A stretch of DNA of 64,000 nucleotides from Hormiphora californensis (taxonomy: Eukaryota > Ctenophora > Tentaculata > Cydippida > Pleurobrachiidae), in contig CM035350.1 of assembly GCA_020137815.1 (NCBI GenBank), positions 9,551,377 to 9,615,376 on the forward strand, in the 5' to 3' direction. The notes under the pieces were generated by a model. The model saw only the letters and a list, made by a program, of their open reading frames with translations, was not told the origin of the DNA and searched no databases. Positions 45,111-57,800 of this stretch are shown here, piece by piece. A program made the position numbers and the translations under genes. Positions within the stretch are counted from its first letter, which is position 1. Each line of letters begins with the position of its first letter.

Positions 45111-45299
45111 CTCTATCGATCCTAACATTAAGCGTAAGTTTAGAACCTTGGTCAGTGAAGTACTAGAGAGTTGTACGTTAGAGGACAATCTGTTAACTTA
45201 GCTATACTTTTTATCCAATAGGAAGGCTTGTAATAGGGTTGTAACTTTTAATTATCTTTTTTACTTTTAATCTGTAACTTTCTGTAATTGCATTTTTGA

Positions 45300-45340
45300 C
45301 AAGGAGTGTGTGTGTTTGTGTATGTGTGTGTTTGTGTGTG

Positions 45341-45386
<46 letters not shown>

Positions 45387-45412
45387 CATGTGTGTGTTTG
45401 TGTGTGCGTGAG
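45300..45412. repeat. (TG)n microsatellite
   Basis: A TG-rich run with a pure core at about 45348-45383. Confidence 0.95.
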
Positions 45413-45734
45413 AGTGCAAGAGGGAATGTTAGTGTAAGTTTTTGGGCATCTGTGTTTCAGTGATTTCTGAGAGTGTTTGTTAGTGTGCAGGGAGGATGTG
45501 GGTTTGTGTCTGAGCATGTGCATTCCGCTATTTTTAACTTATTATTCATTAATCATAATCAACTAACTTATTAACTTAATATCATTAATCATTATTTATA
45601 CTCTGTTTATCTCCCAGTATATCTACAGCCTATATTTTATATATAGTATCTGCAGTGGCTTAATCCTATTAACTTACAAAAAGAAGTGATATGTATTAAT
45701 TTATATTGATACAAGATTTAATAATAATAATAAT

Positions 45735-46160
45735 AATAGCCCTAACCCTAAAAAACCGTTTGTCAGCACTCCCAAAACACCCAGATTTTAACGCTGGCCG
45801 AGCGGTGCGGGCGCTCTGGGTGTAACGACTGTGTAATCACTGTAAAGACTGTGTAAACGCTGTGTAAATACTGAACTTTTTTAGGGATCCCTATTACGAT
45901 CTGGGTGTTTCGTGGCCTGTTTACAGGTGCGCTGTGTGCTGCCAAAAAAGTTGGTTCACTAAAATAAAATGGCTCTAACCGCCAAACCACTCAATCGTTT
46001 TTGCTAGTTCAAAGTTTATCTGGTAGGAAATGTCAAGGCCTAACCCAAACCCAAACCCCAACCCTAACCCTAACCCTGCTTTTGCCCTAACCCTAAAAAA
46101 CCGTTTGTCTGCACTCTCGAAACACCCAGATTTTAACGCTGGCCCATTTTTAATTTTGCG
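45735..46160 (+). repeat. Second telomere-motif repeat copy
   Basis: CCCTAACCCTAAAAAACCG occurs at both ends (45742 and 46087), with a second AACCCTAACCCTAACCCTG run at 46056-46078. The TTTACACAG-type block is inverted relative to that at 43335. Confidence 0.75.
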
Positions 46161-46217
46161 AACCAAGCCAAGCTAAAAAAAAGTTTAAGTTCAGTGCGTA
46201 AATTTAAAAATAAAGTC

Positions 46218-46440
46218 CAATTTTTTATTTAAGCGACAGGCCGCCGCGCATCAAAATGCAGCGCTTGAAATCGATTTCCGGTTCCTGATAAGCTAGCGAC
46301 TTTTTATTGGTGCCATTGGAAAGATAAAAATTTTATCTTTCCAACGCAGCCAGAATCAAGTCTTTATCTTATCAGGAACCGGAGATATGACCAATTAACT
46401 AATTGAGTGCGTGGCGGCCTGTCGCTTAAATAAAAAATTC
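46218..46440. mobile_element. Palindromic element (AAGCGACAGGCCGCC arms)
   Basis: TTTTTATTTAAGCGACAGGC at the left is mirrored at 46420-46440. Inside, TTCCTGATAAG...GACTTTT faces AGTCTTTATCTTATCAGGAA. A second hairpin of the inner type, AGATAAAGACTTGA / CAAGTCTCTATCTTATCAGG, is at 46527-46624, and another lies inside the 4783-5000 MITE. Confidence 0.75.
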
Positions 46441-46648
46441 GACTATATAAAGTCCGATGTTTAATAAAGTGAACCGCAAGTGCGTGGGAAAGTATTTTCC
46501 CGGTTGTTTCGATCATATCTCTAGCTCCTGATAAGATAAAGACTTGATCCTGCATGCGTTGGAAAGAGAAAAATGTTATCTTTCCAATGCGACCAATGAC
46601 AAGTCTCTATCTTATCAGGAACCGGATTAAGCACACGCAAATGGAATT

Positions 46649-46798
46649 AAAGTCGGATTTTTTGAAACTGTCACCCCCCTTTTCGTGCGTGGAATGTTTT
46701 TGCGCGTCACATCACATGTTAACGTGTCGTGTGCGCGTCAAAATTGATAAATTTCACATGCACGGTCATTTTGGGGTGACAGTTTCAAAAAATCCGAC
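46649..46798. mobile_element. MITE, family 1
   Basis: AAGTCGGATTTTTTGAAACT at the left, and its complement ending at 46798 on the right, as in 4783-5000. It directly abuts the giant palindrome that follows. Confidence 0.8.
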
Positions 46799-48352
46799 TA
46801 CGGGCCACGGATTGTTGGTCATGGTTAGCGAGGTGGTGCGTCAAAACGGTGATAGTTGTGAGAATAAAAATTATGGGAGCACTCTGGATCAATTCCTTGG
46901 TAACTTTTTCCATAATTTTTTGTCAAAAATTCGAAAATTCATTTTTCATTCCTTCATTCATTTCTCGTTCATTCATGATGTGAGCATCCTAATTTTCCAT
47001 CATTATGCTATTTTTCTTTGGCTTGAATTTATCTTTCCAATGAGCACCATGAAAATGAAATTGAAGCACCAGGTCACTCAGCAGTTGAGAAAATGTTCAT
47101 GCATGATTTTGGCTCTTTTTGCGACTTTCAAACAGATGTATCACGGCTACCTTTCGTTCAATCTTCTTAAAACTTTGGGAAAACATTGGATAAGCAAAGA
47201 TCTTTGCTCACAAGAAAAATCAAGGCCGAAGATCAAAGTTCATTTTTCATTTTTGTTAGTTCATTCCGTTCATTCAGGAACCAACATCCCTAAAGTGATG
47301 AAAAGGTTTGGGTTTTGTTTGGCCCATGTCCTGCAATGACAGAGAGGTGTAATAGCGTGTTTCCGGGCTAGCTTGTGGGTGTCCATGTGATCATGATGAT
47401 ATCTGACACCTTTTCTGAGCCATAATTAAGGGATTTTCTCAAACTCAAGCATGTAACTTGGTTTTTCTGCGATTAGTACCGTGCAGCAATGTTATGAGAT
47501 CTCATAAAACCTCAAAAATGATGATTAGCTCAATGAAATGAGTTGATTTATGATGTAATTGTTCGTTTCGTTCAATTTGACATCGGTTTTAATCTTTTCA
47601 ATCATAAATCAACTCATTTCATTGAGCTAATCATCAGTTGAGGTGTTATGAGATCTCATAACATTGCTGCACGGTACTAATCGCAGAAAAACCAAGTTAC
47701 ATGCTTGAATTTGAGAAAATCCCTTAATTATGGCTCAGAAAAGGTGTCAGATATCATCATGATCACATGGACACCCACAAGCTAGCCCGGAAACACGCTA
47801 TTACACCTCTCTGTCATTGCAGGACATGGGCCAAACAAAACCCAAACCTTTTCATCACTTTAGGGATGTTGGTTCCTGAATGAACGGAATGAACTAACAA
47901 AAATGAAAAATGATCTTTGGCCTTGATTTTTCTTGTGAGGAAAGATCTTTGCTTATCCAATGTTTTCCCAAAGTTTTAAGAAGATTGAACGAAAGGTAGC
48001 CGTGATACATCTGTTTGAAAGTCGCAAAAAGAGCCAAAATCATGCATGAACATTTTCTCAACTGCTGAGTGACCTGGTGCTTCAATTTCATTTTCATGGT
48101 GCTCATTGGAAAGATAAATTCAAGCCAAAGAAAAATAGCATAATGATGGAAAATTAGGATGCTCACATCATGAATGAACGAGAAATGAATGAAGGAATGA
48201 AAAATGAATTTTCGAATTTTTGACAAAAAATTATGGAAAAAGTTACCAAGGAATTGATCCAGAGTGCTCCCATAATTTTTATTCTCACAACTATCACCGT
48301 TTTGACGCACCACCTCGCTAACCATGACCAACAATCCGTGGCCCACCTTGTA
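46799..48352. mobile_element. Giant foldback element, arms about 750 bp
   Basis: The whole 1.55 kb is one inverted repeat centred near 47580. For example GGTCATGGTTAGCGAGGTGG (46818) is mirrored near 48307-48326, and TGCAATGACAGAGAGGTG near 47333 is mirrored at about 47808-47825. Hence identical peptide frames appear on both strands. The right end reads CACCTTGTA and the left end lacks the matching few bases. It is related to 49291-50817. Confidence 0.85.
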
Positions 48353-48379
48353 TATGTTATTATTAATGCGCACCCCCGG

Positions 48380-48780
48380 TTCGCATTATTAAAAATCGGA
48401 CTTTACTGCGTGGCTCCGCTGTTGCAGCGTTTTGGAAAACCTTTTTGCCGCCGCGCGGCATTCAAATCAGTCAAGTGCCTTTTTTTATTTTCGTCCCTGG
48501 AGGCTTGAAAAGCGCTGCCTTATCCCGCGCTGCGGCGTTTGCCAACTGGATCTGGAGGCTGGACCTTGGAATGCCCTGGCCGCTGCAGCCCTGCAAGGGG
48601 CCTGCAGCGTATTCCAACCCTGGACCCCGCTTGTGGGGGGTTTGACCCCCACTCCCCCCTAAGTCCTGACCCGGGCTGGCACCCAAGGCCCCTGGACGCA
48701 CAGACCGTACACCCTGTGCGGCCACGGGCCAACGTTAAAATCTGGAATTTGCACTTACGGTTTTTAGAGTTAGTGCTAAA
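48380..48780. other. GC-rich repeat fragment
   Basis: An isolated GC-rich block (CCGCCGCGCGGC, GGCCGCTGCAGCCCTGCAAG). It shares short pieces with 43200-43260 (GGATAAGACAGCGCTTTTC in inverted form). Open frames on both strands reflect composition. No gene called. Confidence 0.4.
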
Positions 48781-49290
48781 GTAGGATTCGGGTTAGGGTT
48801 ATTAGAGTAATTTTAGGGTGCTTTTTGGCAGCGTGCACCTGTAAACAGGCAGATCGTAACGCCACCCAGATGACAGATCGTAACGGCGCTCTTTTTTACT
48901 GTGAAGTCATGGCTCACCTAAGGACGAGGTCAAGCTACTCCCTAGACCTTGCTATTTTTAATTTTTTTCAACTGTTCACCCCGGCCCTCCCCCTGGAATT
49001 GTTTTGCGTGCTTATCATACGCCCGAGTTTGGGGTGGACAGTTGAAGAAATAGACTTTGTCAATTGTCACTGCACCACATGGTTTAGACCGCACCGCCCT
49101 GGTTTTCGCAATGATTATTTGTGTGATATCCCTGGTCCCTGTATAAAATAGAGTCTTAATTCCAAGTGCATTGGACAACGAATTTCAAGACCTTTCAAAC
49201 GCCCCGGGATGAAATTTCTACCTCACCAGGAACTGGAGTTATTAGTAGAAACGTCTAAAAATGGGGAGGGGGAGCTGGAGATAATATATA

Positions 49291-50817
49291 CAGGGTGTCC
49301 CATATATTCTCCGGGTCGGTTGGCGAGCTGTCACGCAAAAACGGTGATAGTTGTGTGAAAACAAACTGCGGGAGTGTGCTGGATTAATTCCTTCCTAACT
49401 GATGGCTTTGTTTTAAAATTAAATTTCAAAAGTTCATTTTTCATGAATGAACATTGCTGCCGTTCATTCATGAATTCTGAAATATTGTTTACCTTGAGTA
49501 AGTAACTTTTCTTTGGCTCGCAATTATCTTTCCAATGAGCACCATAAAACTCAAATTGAAGCACCAGGTCACATGACAGTTGAGAAAATGAACATGCATG
49601 ATTTTGGCTCTTTTTGCGACTTTCAATCGGCTGTATCACCGCTACCTTATCTTCAATCTTTTTGAAACTTTGGGTGAACATTGGATAAGCAAAGATCTTT
49701 GCTCACAAGAAAAATCAAGGTCAAAACTCAAAGTTCATTTTTAAGTTTTGGTAGTTCATTCCACTCATTCAGGAACCAACAACCCTAAAGTGATGAAAAG
49801 TGTTGGATTTTGTTTGGCCCATGTCCTGCAATGACAGAGAGGTGTAGTGACGTGTTTCAGAGCTAGTTAGTGGGTGTCATGTGATCATGGTGATATCTGA
49901 CACCTTCGTTGAGTAATAATTAAGGGATTTTCTCGAATTCAAGCATGTGATTTGGGTTTTCTGCGATTGGTATCGTGCAGCAATGTTAAGAGATCTCATA
50001 GCCCCTCGAAAATGATGGTTAGTTCAATGAAATGAGTTGATTTATTATCGAAAATGGTCGTTGAGTTCAATGTGGCATCGGTTTTAATCTTATTGAGCAT
50101 AAATCAACTCAATTCATTGAACTTTTCATCATTTTCGAGGTGCTATGAGATCTCTCAAGATTGCTGCACGATAAGGAAAATCCCTTAATTATGGCTCAGA
50201 AAAGGTGTCAGATATCGTCATGATCACATGGCACCCACTAACTAGCTCGGAAACACGTTACTACACCTCTCTGTCATTACAGGACATGTACCAAGCAAAA
50301 TCCAACACTTTTCATCACTTTAGGGTTGTTGGTTCCTGAATGAGTGGAATGAACTACCAAAACTTAAAAATGAACTTTGAGTTTTGACCTTGATTTTTCT
50401 TGTGAGCAAAGATCTTTGCTTATCCAATGTTCATCCAAAGTTTCAAAAAGATTGAAGATAAGGTAGCGGTGATACAGCCGATTGAAAGTCGCAAAAAGAG
50501 CCAAAATCATGCATGTTCATTTTCTCAACTATCATGTGACCTGGTGCTTCAATTTGAGTTTTATGGTGCTCATTGGAAAGATAATTGCGAGCCAAAGAAA
50601 AGTTACTTACTCAAGGTAAACAATATTTCAGAATTCATGAATGAACGGCAGCAATGTTCATTCATGAAAAATGAACTTTTGAAATTTAATTTTAAAACAA
50701 AGCCATCAGTTAGGAAGGAATTAATCCAGCACACTCCCGCAGTTTGTTTTCACACAACTATCACCGTTTTTGCGTGACAGCTCGCCAACCGACCCGGAGA
50801 ATATATGGGACACCCTG
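49291..50817. mobile_element. Giant foldback element with TA target site, 1527 bp
   Basis: CAGGGTGTCCCATATATTCT at the left is mirrored as AGAATATATGGGACACCCTG at the right, flanked by TA on each side. The arms run to a centre near 50070. The interior is clearly related to 46799-48352 (TTTTTGCGACTTTCAA, CATCACTTTAGGG, AGGACATG blocks). TA flanks suggest mobilisation by a Tc1/mariner-type enzyme. Confidence 0.88.
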
Positions 50818-50819
50818 TA

Positions 50820-50820
<1 letters not shown>

Positions 50821-50857
<37 letters not shown>
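50821..50857. repeat. (TA)n microsatellite
   Basis: A TA run directly at the right flank of the foldback element. Confidence 0.9.
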
Positions 50858-50861
<4 letters not shown>

Positions 50862-51056
50862 CATAAGCAATAATCATCCACAAAGTTATTATCGGCCAGG
50901 CCAAATCGGCTCGAGTGTGCACTATGCAGGTTGCTACAGTGAGTGTAGTCACTGTAGGTACAGTGTATACACGCAGCATTCTTTCCAGCCCCCTGGGTAC
51001 TATTCGAGTTGCAGCACATTCCAAATCTCACGGTTTTTAGTGCTAAGGTAGGGCTG

Positions 51057-51112
51057 GGCTTGCTCGACCCTGTTTCCCACGCCCCGCCCGGTAGGGGGGT
51101 TAGAACATGACA
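51057..51112 (-). repeat. Short dispersed repeat (TTGCTCGACCCTG ... TTAGAACATGACAA)
   Basis: Same family as 2781-2832; a truncated relative lies at 51600-51638. Confidence 0.65.
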
Positions 51113-51425
51113 AGGCGGGGCTTCAGGTTGTGGTTAGGACTTGAGATTTCCTATTAGATAAATTTGAATTAGCCAAAACGGTGGAGTGGAGTGGTGGTTA
51201 GCACGGTGCGGCTACTGTTGTGTTCCCTAATTCCTCGTCAACTTCAATGATTACCGGGAAGTAAACTTTGAATAGACAGACTTTTTAGTGTGAGAGAGTA
51301 TTATAAAAGTTATCAAACACCCTGCATGTAACATCGAGTGTTCAGTTCCAATTCCTTTTTAACCCAATGGAAAATTGGAAATTCTTCCATGAAATTGAAA
51401 TAGTCAAATAATATAATAACTAATA

Positions 51426-51597
51426 CAGTCGGACCCCGATTTAGGGACACCCTCGGGGGAAAGGCTCTTGTCCACTAAATCGGGGTGTCCACTAAATCGG
51501 GGTCAAATAAGGTTAATTTCCTATATCGGGGGAATAAAATCCTGTCCCTAAATCGGGGTGCCACTAAATCGGGGGGCCCTAAATCGGGGTCCGACTG
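51426..51597. mobile_element. pogo/Tigger-like MITE, 172 bp
   Basis: Inverted ends CAGTCGGACCCCGATTTAGG and CCCTAAATCGGGGTCCGACTG lie between TA dinucleotides. Internal (CACTAAATCGGGG)n repeats extend the palindrome. CAGT...ACC.CGAT ends are typical of pogo-group elements. Confidence 0.85.
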
Positions 51598-51731
51598 TAG
51601 TTGCCTAGCTAGACAAAAGGAGGGTTAGAACATAACAATTAACAAACTAATAGATAATTAAACAATTGATTAAATAACAACAACCGTGACCAGGATGTAG
51701 GGGCCAATGAAGAGAAGAGTTACAGTTGGCT

Positions 51732-53197
51732 ATGGATTTTGCCCAGAAGCGCCTCAAAAGAGAGCTGATCGAGCTGCAAACTGATCCTCCCGATGGAATT
51801 AAACTTGAAACTGACAGCGTTTCTTGTGTCAATAACTGGTAAAATGGAAATTAGTACTGCTATCTGTTTGGTAATGAAATTACATCGTGAGCTATACAGC
51901 GTAATAGGGGTGTCTCCGTTACCAAGTTATCTTGTATAGTCATGTTGGTCCCTCGAGTAGAAATGCTATTACTGTCAGGCCAATGCTCTGACATTGTTAT
52001 TATGATTATATAAACATGTGAAGTTTCCAGTCCGTATACTGTCTACCACCTGTTGGAACAATAAACAGTTAACAATAACCCTCTCTTCCTTCTGCAGCTG
52101 GCTGGTAAATATCAAGGGGGCCAAAGGAACAATGTTCGCAGCAGAGCAATTCAAACTACAGATCAAATTCACTACCCGTTACCCCTTCGAAGCACCAATA
52201 GTAAGATTAATTTTCTGTCGTGGTTGTTTCAAGGAATATTGACTGATTTGAAAATTTCTGGGAAGGGGGAGTTGCCTTATGGGAACCAACAGACAGCATA
52301 CTATTCAATTAATTAATAATTAAGTAATTTGTTAATAGTGAGAGAGATGAAGCTCGATCAAGTAATATAACCTCATTTTCAGGTAATGTTTGTTGGAGAG
52401 CCACCTCTTCATCCCCACGTCTACAGCAATGGCCACATCTGCCTATCAATCTTAACTGAAGACTGGTCCCCCGCCTTCAGTATATCAACCATTTGTCTGA
52501 GCATTCTCAGCATGCTCAGCTCATGCACCGAGAAGGTATGTGACGTGTGTTCGTGTTGTGACATGTAAAATTATGCGTCTGTTTGAACTTTATTTCTTTG
52601 TTCTGTAGTAGTTACACAACATATAATATGCGAGGTTGCATATTATGACTACCTCTGTGAGTTAATGTCATGCCATTATCAATACATTTCATGTATAAAT
52701 ATAAGAAGTTGTATAATGTTCCCATAGTTTTGGCCACTTTTCTATTCTTCCTTTCATAATATCCTCTCTTTTTTACTGCTGTTCTCTTCCTCCCTAAGTT
52801 ATTCTCATCAACATACCTACATTCTTGGTCTGCTAAATCACTGTCTAACTCACACTCAAGTTACACACGAGGTGTCATGCGGGTACGTGTGTGTGTGTGT
52901 GTGTTCTTTCCTTGGAACTCACACGCATACACCTACACCACATTTCGTGAGAGAGTTATGAGATGAGAAATAGAGACAGGTAGAGAGACAGGTAGCGAGA
53001 TGAGTCAGATGAGTGAGGGAGAGCGAGAGAAAGAAGCGAAGAGATAGAGCGCGAGCAAGAGAGACAGAGAGAGAGAGAGAGCTAGAGAGGATATTTATAC
53101 TTCTGTGTTCCGATTGAATGAATGAGTAGTAAGTTATTACTTGTGCCGTGTATTGACCCTACATATGTTCTATGTGAGAGAGAGATTGGACGTAAAG

Positions 53198-53248
<51 letters not shown>

Positions 53249-54061
53249 AAGAGAGAAAGATCACAAGTAGTGGAGGCACACACATTATTATACACACACA
53301 CGTGAACGCAATTTCAAATTTGTCGCTCTCTATCTCCTTCTTGATAGATGTCATCTTATTCCCTATTCCCAGTTTTTATGGTCGGTTTTCAAAAGTTTAT
53401 TTTCCCAGTTTTTAACATCCACGATTCTAGTTGTCTAAAGTCAAAACACTTGTTTTCAACTTCTGATTACTTTTTGTCTAAAGTTTTGACACCCTGTAAA
53501 TATCCACTCTCCCCAACTCCCTCGAGATTTGCTGACATCTTTTATTACAGGGCCGACCGCCCGGTAACGACCTCTACGTGCAAACATGTCACAAGGACCC
53601 TCGGAAAACATCTTGGTGGTACCATGGTAAGTTAAATCAGAGATTTTAAATTTTAAACAGGACTAGATATTTGAACTACCATTACCTACACATAAAACGG
53701 AATATTTTGGATGGCTTTGTGTGTGTATAACAGTGTACACTATAATGCGTCGTTGCAGTTTCCCTTTCGCCGTGGCTTGCAATCTGTATATTTATAGTAC
53801 CATAACAAACGATCATGTAATTTTAGATTCCCTCTCGACATGATGTAACGCGCAAAGGATCAACTTTAACATGTCAGCATTGTAGCATTTGCGCGAAATG
53901 TGCGCGCAATGTCATTAGGTTTCGCAAGCCAGGGCCCAGGGTCCCTGATCTAAGTCACTGATAAAAGACTGACGCGGTTTTCAAATTTCAGTCAGTAGAG
54001 TCTTGTCTAGTACGAATCAAGGTAATAACCAACATCCTCATTTTCAGATGATAAAGTTTAA
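51732..54061 (+). CDS. UBE2W: Ubiquitin-conjugating enzyme E2 W
   Basis: Five exons: 51732-51838, 52098-52200, 52383-52535, 53551-53626 and 54048-54061 (TAA), phases matching, 150 aa, against 151 in human. The E2 fold is complete: [18 protein letters not shown] at the N-terminus, [12 protein letters not shown], then the active-site stretch [19 protein letters not shown] with catalytic Cys in HICL. The family-specific end is [18 protein letters not shown]2W monoubiquitinates protein N-termini, and [12 protein letters not shown] and the WWYHDD end are diagnostic. One extra residue (NNCW) occurs at the exon 1-2 junction. A micro-MITE lies in intron 1. The gene is convergent with EXOC4. Confidence 0.95.
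51868..51925. mobile_element. Micro-MITE, TTGGTAATGAAAT family
   Basis: 58 bp with ends TTGGTAATGAAAT and CTCCGTTACCAA. It shares GAGCTATACAGCGTAATA with 16786-16849 in inverse orientation. Flanks GCTATCTG / GTTATCTT resemble an aged 8-bp duplication. It lies in intron 1 of UBE2W. Confidence 0.7.
53199..53245. repeat. (GA)n microsatellite
   Basis: A GA run in intron 3 of UBE2W; a broader GA-rich tract starts at about 52970. Confidence 0.9.
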
Positions 54062-54816
54062 AAGAGGGATGCAACAAGATGCAATTGAGAAGAGAGTCAT
54101 ATGTTTTCATGTAATATTTTGTGTGTGTATCGCGCTCTAACTTGTGTGAATTCTCAATATTGGACCCTGTAAATGTGGAATTGAATATAACTTATTTCAT
54201 TCTAGAGATAGATTTCCCCATATCATCTCAAACATCACCAAAAATATGTACAGTTTCAAGATTGGGTTATCATGTGTGTTGTATATAAGAGTTTGGGTAA
54301 ATTGTAAACAAAATTAACGACCGTTAGAACTATTTGACATGTTTGTGCGTCAAGAGATATTATAATTGGACGGGGAAGATGTTTAAAAAATATATATTTT
54401 TGCTGCTATATTTTGCAACTTTATTTTCTCCACTGATCACCGAACAGATGAATATATCTCACTCGAAATATAGCTGTTCTTATTTCTTAACAAACCGAAT
54501 ATATTTGTAGTCGTCACTTTTCAAAACACTTCCGATTAAATGGCAGAAAACTGAAATGTATAAAACAAAAATCACAATCTTGAAAGATCATATTATTTTA
54601 CAAGCACTTGTTCGTGCTGGGATCTTGAACAAACAACTTATTTCATATTAATGCACACAGAATCCAGCCCATATTTTACACGGTCAATATCGCTCACACT
54701 CACACACAAAAAGAGAGTTAACACATGTTCACAGAAGAATTCAAAGGTCCATACAGACAGATCACACACACAAATCAATCCAGATCATAATGACATTGTT
54801 TGTAAGTTGCATTTTT
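54062..54816. other. Tail-to-tail intergenic region
   Basis: AT-rich 3' flanks of UBE2W (+) and EXOC4 (-). No other gene seen. Confidence 0.6.
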
Positions 54817-57800
54817 TCATTGGAGGTTCACAATTTCATCCAACTGCTTGGTATACCGCTCCAAATCTTTAGCAGATTTCTTGCTCTTGTAGGAGCGGAA
54901 GTAGAGCTGAAGGAGCTCCGAATATTCCTTTTTGGTAAACCGTTTCTCCTGTTCAACAATTCTTCGTAGTATCTCCTGGGGGATGGAGCTGTGTTAGATT
55001 CACGAGGGGACGGAAACAGTATAACTGGAAATAAATGATACATTTCTCAAAACAATGTTCTAGGCCATTGTGCCTTACCTCGGGTTTCAGATAAAGCAGC
55101 TCGTAGTAGAACCGTGCCCTTTCCAACTCTAGCTCACAAGTCAGGGTTATGTTTGTTAAGTTCTGTTGGAGAGCCAAGATGTTCCTTGACATTTTCTTGA
55201 TTCCCGCACTATTTATCTCCTTTATATTGCAGGCGTTATCGATAACTATCGCACTCATAACGTACCCCAGACCCTCAAATAGGAACCTGAGAAGGAAATA
55301 GGAACCTGAGAACCTGAGAAGGGGAACCTGAGAAGGTTGTTGAGTAAGGGGAACCTGAGAAGGGGTTACCCGTTACCGGTTAAATCTAAATTCAAGATTT
55401 GAGAAGGGGTTTCAAAATTCATTGATCATCTGATAATGCAGATACTGAAAACTGTTTATCGATCGGAGCGCGCAATCGGAGTGCACGAGAACTGTGGTCA
55501 GAGCATTGGCCTGACAGTTTCCAGATGGAACAGTGTCACTATCTAGAGAGGGATCTATGTGTTACTTGGTATGTGTGGCAGGAAGATAATCCTTGATCTT
55601 CTCCTCCATTTCATAATAAAACTTGTTGAGAAGTGTTACGCCAGTGTCCGGGTCTGAGTTCTCAGTGTCCGGCTTATAATCTTGCTGTGGGGGGAGAGAG
55701 GGGAGAGGGGTAATACAACAAGGGCTTATAGTCTTGCTGTGGGGGGGGGTAATACAACAAGGGCTTATAGTCTTGCTGTGGGGGGGGGGGGGGGGTAATA
55801 CAACAAGGGCTTATAGTCTTGCTGTGGGGGGAGGGGGTAATACAACAAGGGCTTATAGTCTTGCTGTGGGGGGAGAGAGGGGTAATACAACAAGGGCTTA
55901 TAGTCTTGCTGTGGGGGGAGAGGGGTAATACAACAAGGGCTTATAGTCTTGCTGGGGGGGGGAGGGGTAATACAACAAGGGCTTATAGTCTTGCTGTGGG
56001 GGGAGAGGGGTAATACAACAAGGGCTTATAGTCTTGCTGTGGGGGGGGGGGGGTAATACAACAAGGGCTTATAGTCTTGCTGTGGGGGGGAGGGGTAATA
56101 CAACAAGGGCTTATAGTCTTGCTGTGGGGGGAGAGGGGTAATACAACAAGGGCTTATAGTCTTGCTGTGGGGGGGGGGGGGTAATACAACAAGGGCTTAT
56201 AGTCTTGCTGTGGGGGGGGAGGGGGTAATACAACAAGGGCTTATAGTCTTGCTGTGGGGGGAGAGGGGTAATACAACAACGGGCTTATAGTCTTGCTGTG
56301 GGGGGGAGAGGGGGTAATACAACAAGGGCTTATAGTCTTGCTGTGGGGGGAGAGGGGTAATACAACAAGGGCTTATAGTCTTGCTGTGGGGGGGGGGAGG
56401 GGGTAATACAACAAGGGCTTATAGTCTTGCTGTGGGGGGGGGGGGGGGTAATACAACAAGGGCTTATAGTCTTGCTGTGGGGGGAGAGGGGGTAGGGGGT
56501 AATACAACAAGGGCTTATAGTCTTGCTGTGGGGGGAGAGGGGGGGTAATACAACAAGGGCTTATAGTCTTGCTGTGGGGGGGGGGAGGGGTAATACAACA
56601 AGGGCTTATAGTCTTGCTGTGGGGGGAGAGGGGGTAATACAACAAGGGCTTATAGTCTTGCTGTGAGGGAGGGGGGGTAATACAACAAGGGCTTATAGTC
56701 TTGCTGTGGGGGGGAGAGGGGTAATACAACAAGGGCTTATAGTCTTGCTGTGGGGGAGGGAGGGGTAATACAACAAGGGCTTATAGTCTTGCTGTGGGGG
56801 GGAGGGGGGGTAATACAACAAGGGCTTATAGTCTTGCTGTGGGGGGGGAGAGGGGTAATACAACAAGGGCTTATAGTCTTGCTGTGGGGGGGTAATACAA
56901 CAAGGGCTTATAGTCTTGCTGTGGGGGGGAGGGGGTAATACAACAAGGGCTTATAGTCTTGCTGTGGGGGAGAGGGGGTAATACAACAAGGGCTTATAGT
57001 CTTGCTGTGGGGGGAGGGGGGTAATACAACAAGGGCTTATAGTCTTGCTGTGGGGGGGAGGGGGTAATACAACAAGGGCTTATAGTCTTGCTGTGGGGGG
57101 GGGGGGAGAGGGGTAATACAACAGGGCTTATAGTCTTGCTGTGGGGGGAGGGGGGTAATACAACAAGGGCTTATAGTCTTGCTGTGGGAGAGAGGGGGTG
57201 ATACAACAAGGGCTTATAGTCTTGCTGTGGGGGGAGAGGGGGTAATACAACAAGGGCTTATAGTCTTGCTGTGGGGGGGAGGGGGTAATACAACAAGGGC
57301 TTATAGTCTTGCTGTGGGGGGAGAGGGGGTAATACAACAAGGGCTTATAGTCTTGCTGTGGGGGGAGAGGGGGTAATACAACAAGGGCTTATAGTCTTGC
57401 TGTGGGGGGAGAGGGGTAATACAACAAGGGCTTATAGTCTTGCTGTGGGGGGGAGGGGGTAATACAACAAGGGCTTATAGTCTTGCTGTGGGGGGAGGGG
57501 GTAATACAACAAGGGCTTATAGTCTTGCTGTGGGGGGGAGAGGGGTAATACAACAAGGGCTTATAGTCTTGCTGTGGGGGGAGGAGGGGGTAATACAACA
57601 AGGGCTTATAGTCTTGCTGTGGGGGGGAGGGGGTAATACAACAAGGGCTTATAGTCTTGCTGTGGGGGGAGAGGGGGTAATACAACAAGGGCTTATAGTC
57701 TTGCTGTGGGGGGAGAGGGGGTAATACAACAAGGGCTTATAGTCTTGCTGTGGGGGGAGAGGGGTAATACAACAAGGGCTTATAGTCTTGCTGTGGGGGG

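Noticed and set aside
46770-48373. Two proteins sharing more than 100 residues on opposite strands
   Set aside because: They are mirror images within one giant palindrome; the frame is open by chance and shows no known domain.
48432-48784. GC-rich overlapping frames
   Set aside because: Open on both strands because of composition; the block shares pieces with other repeats.
49331-50777. 116-codon frames at both ends of the second palindrome
   Set aside because: Same mirror effect; no homology beyond the element.
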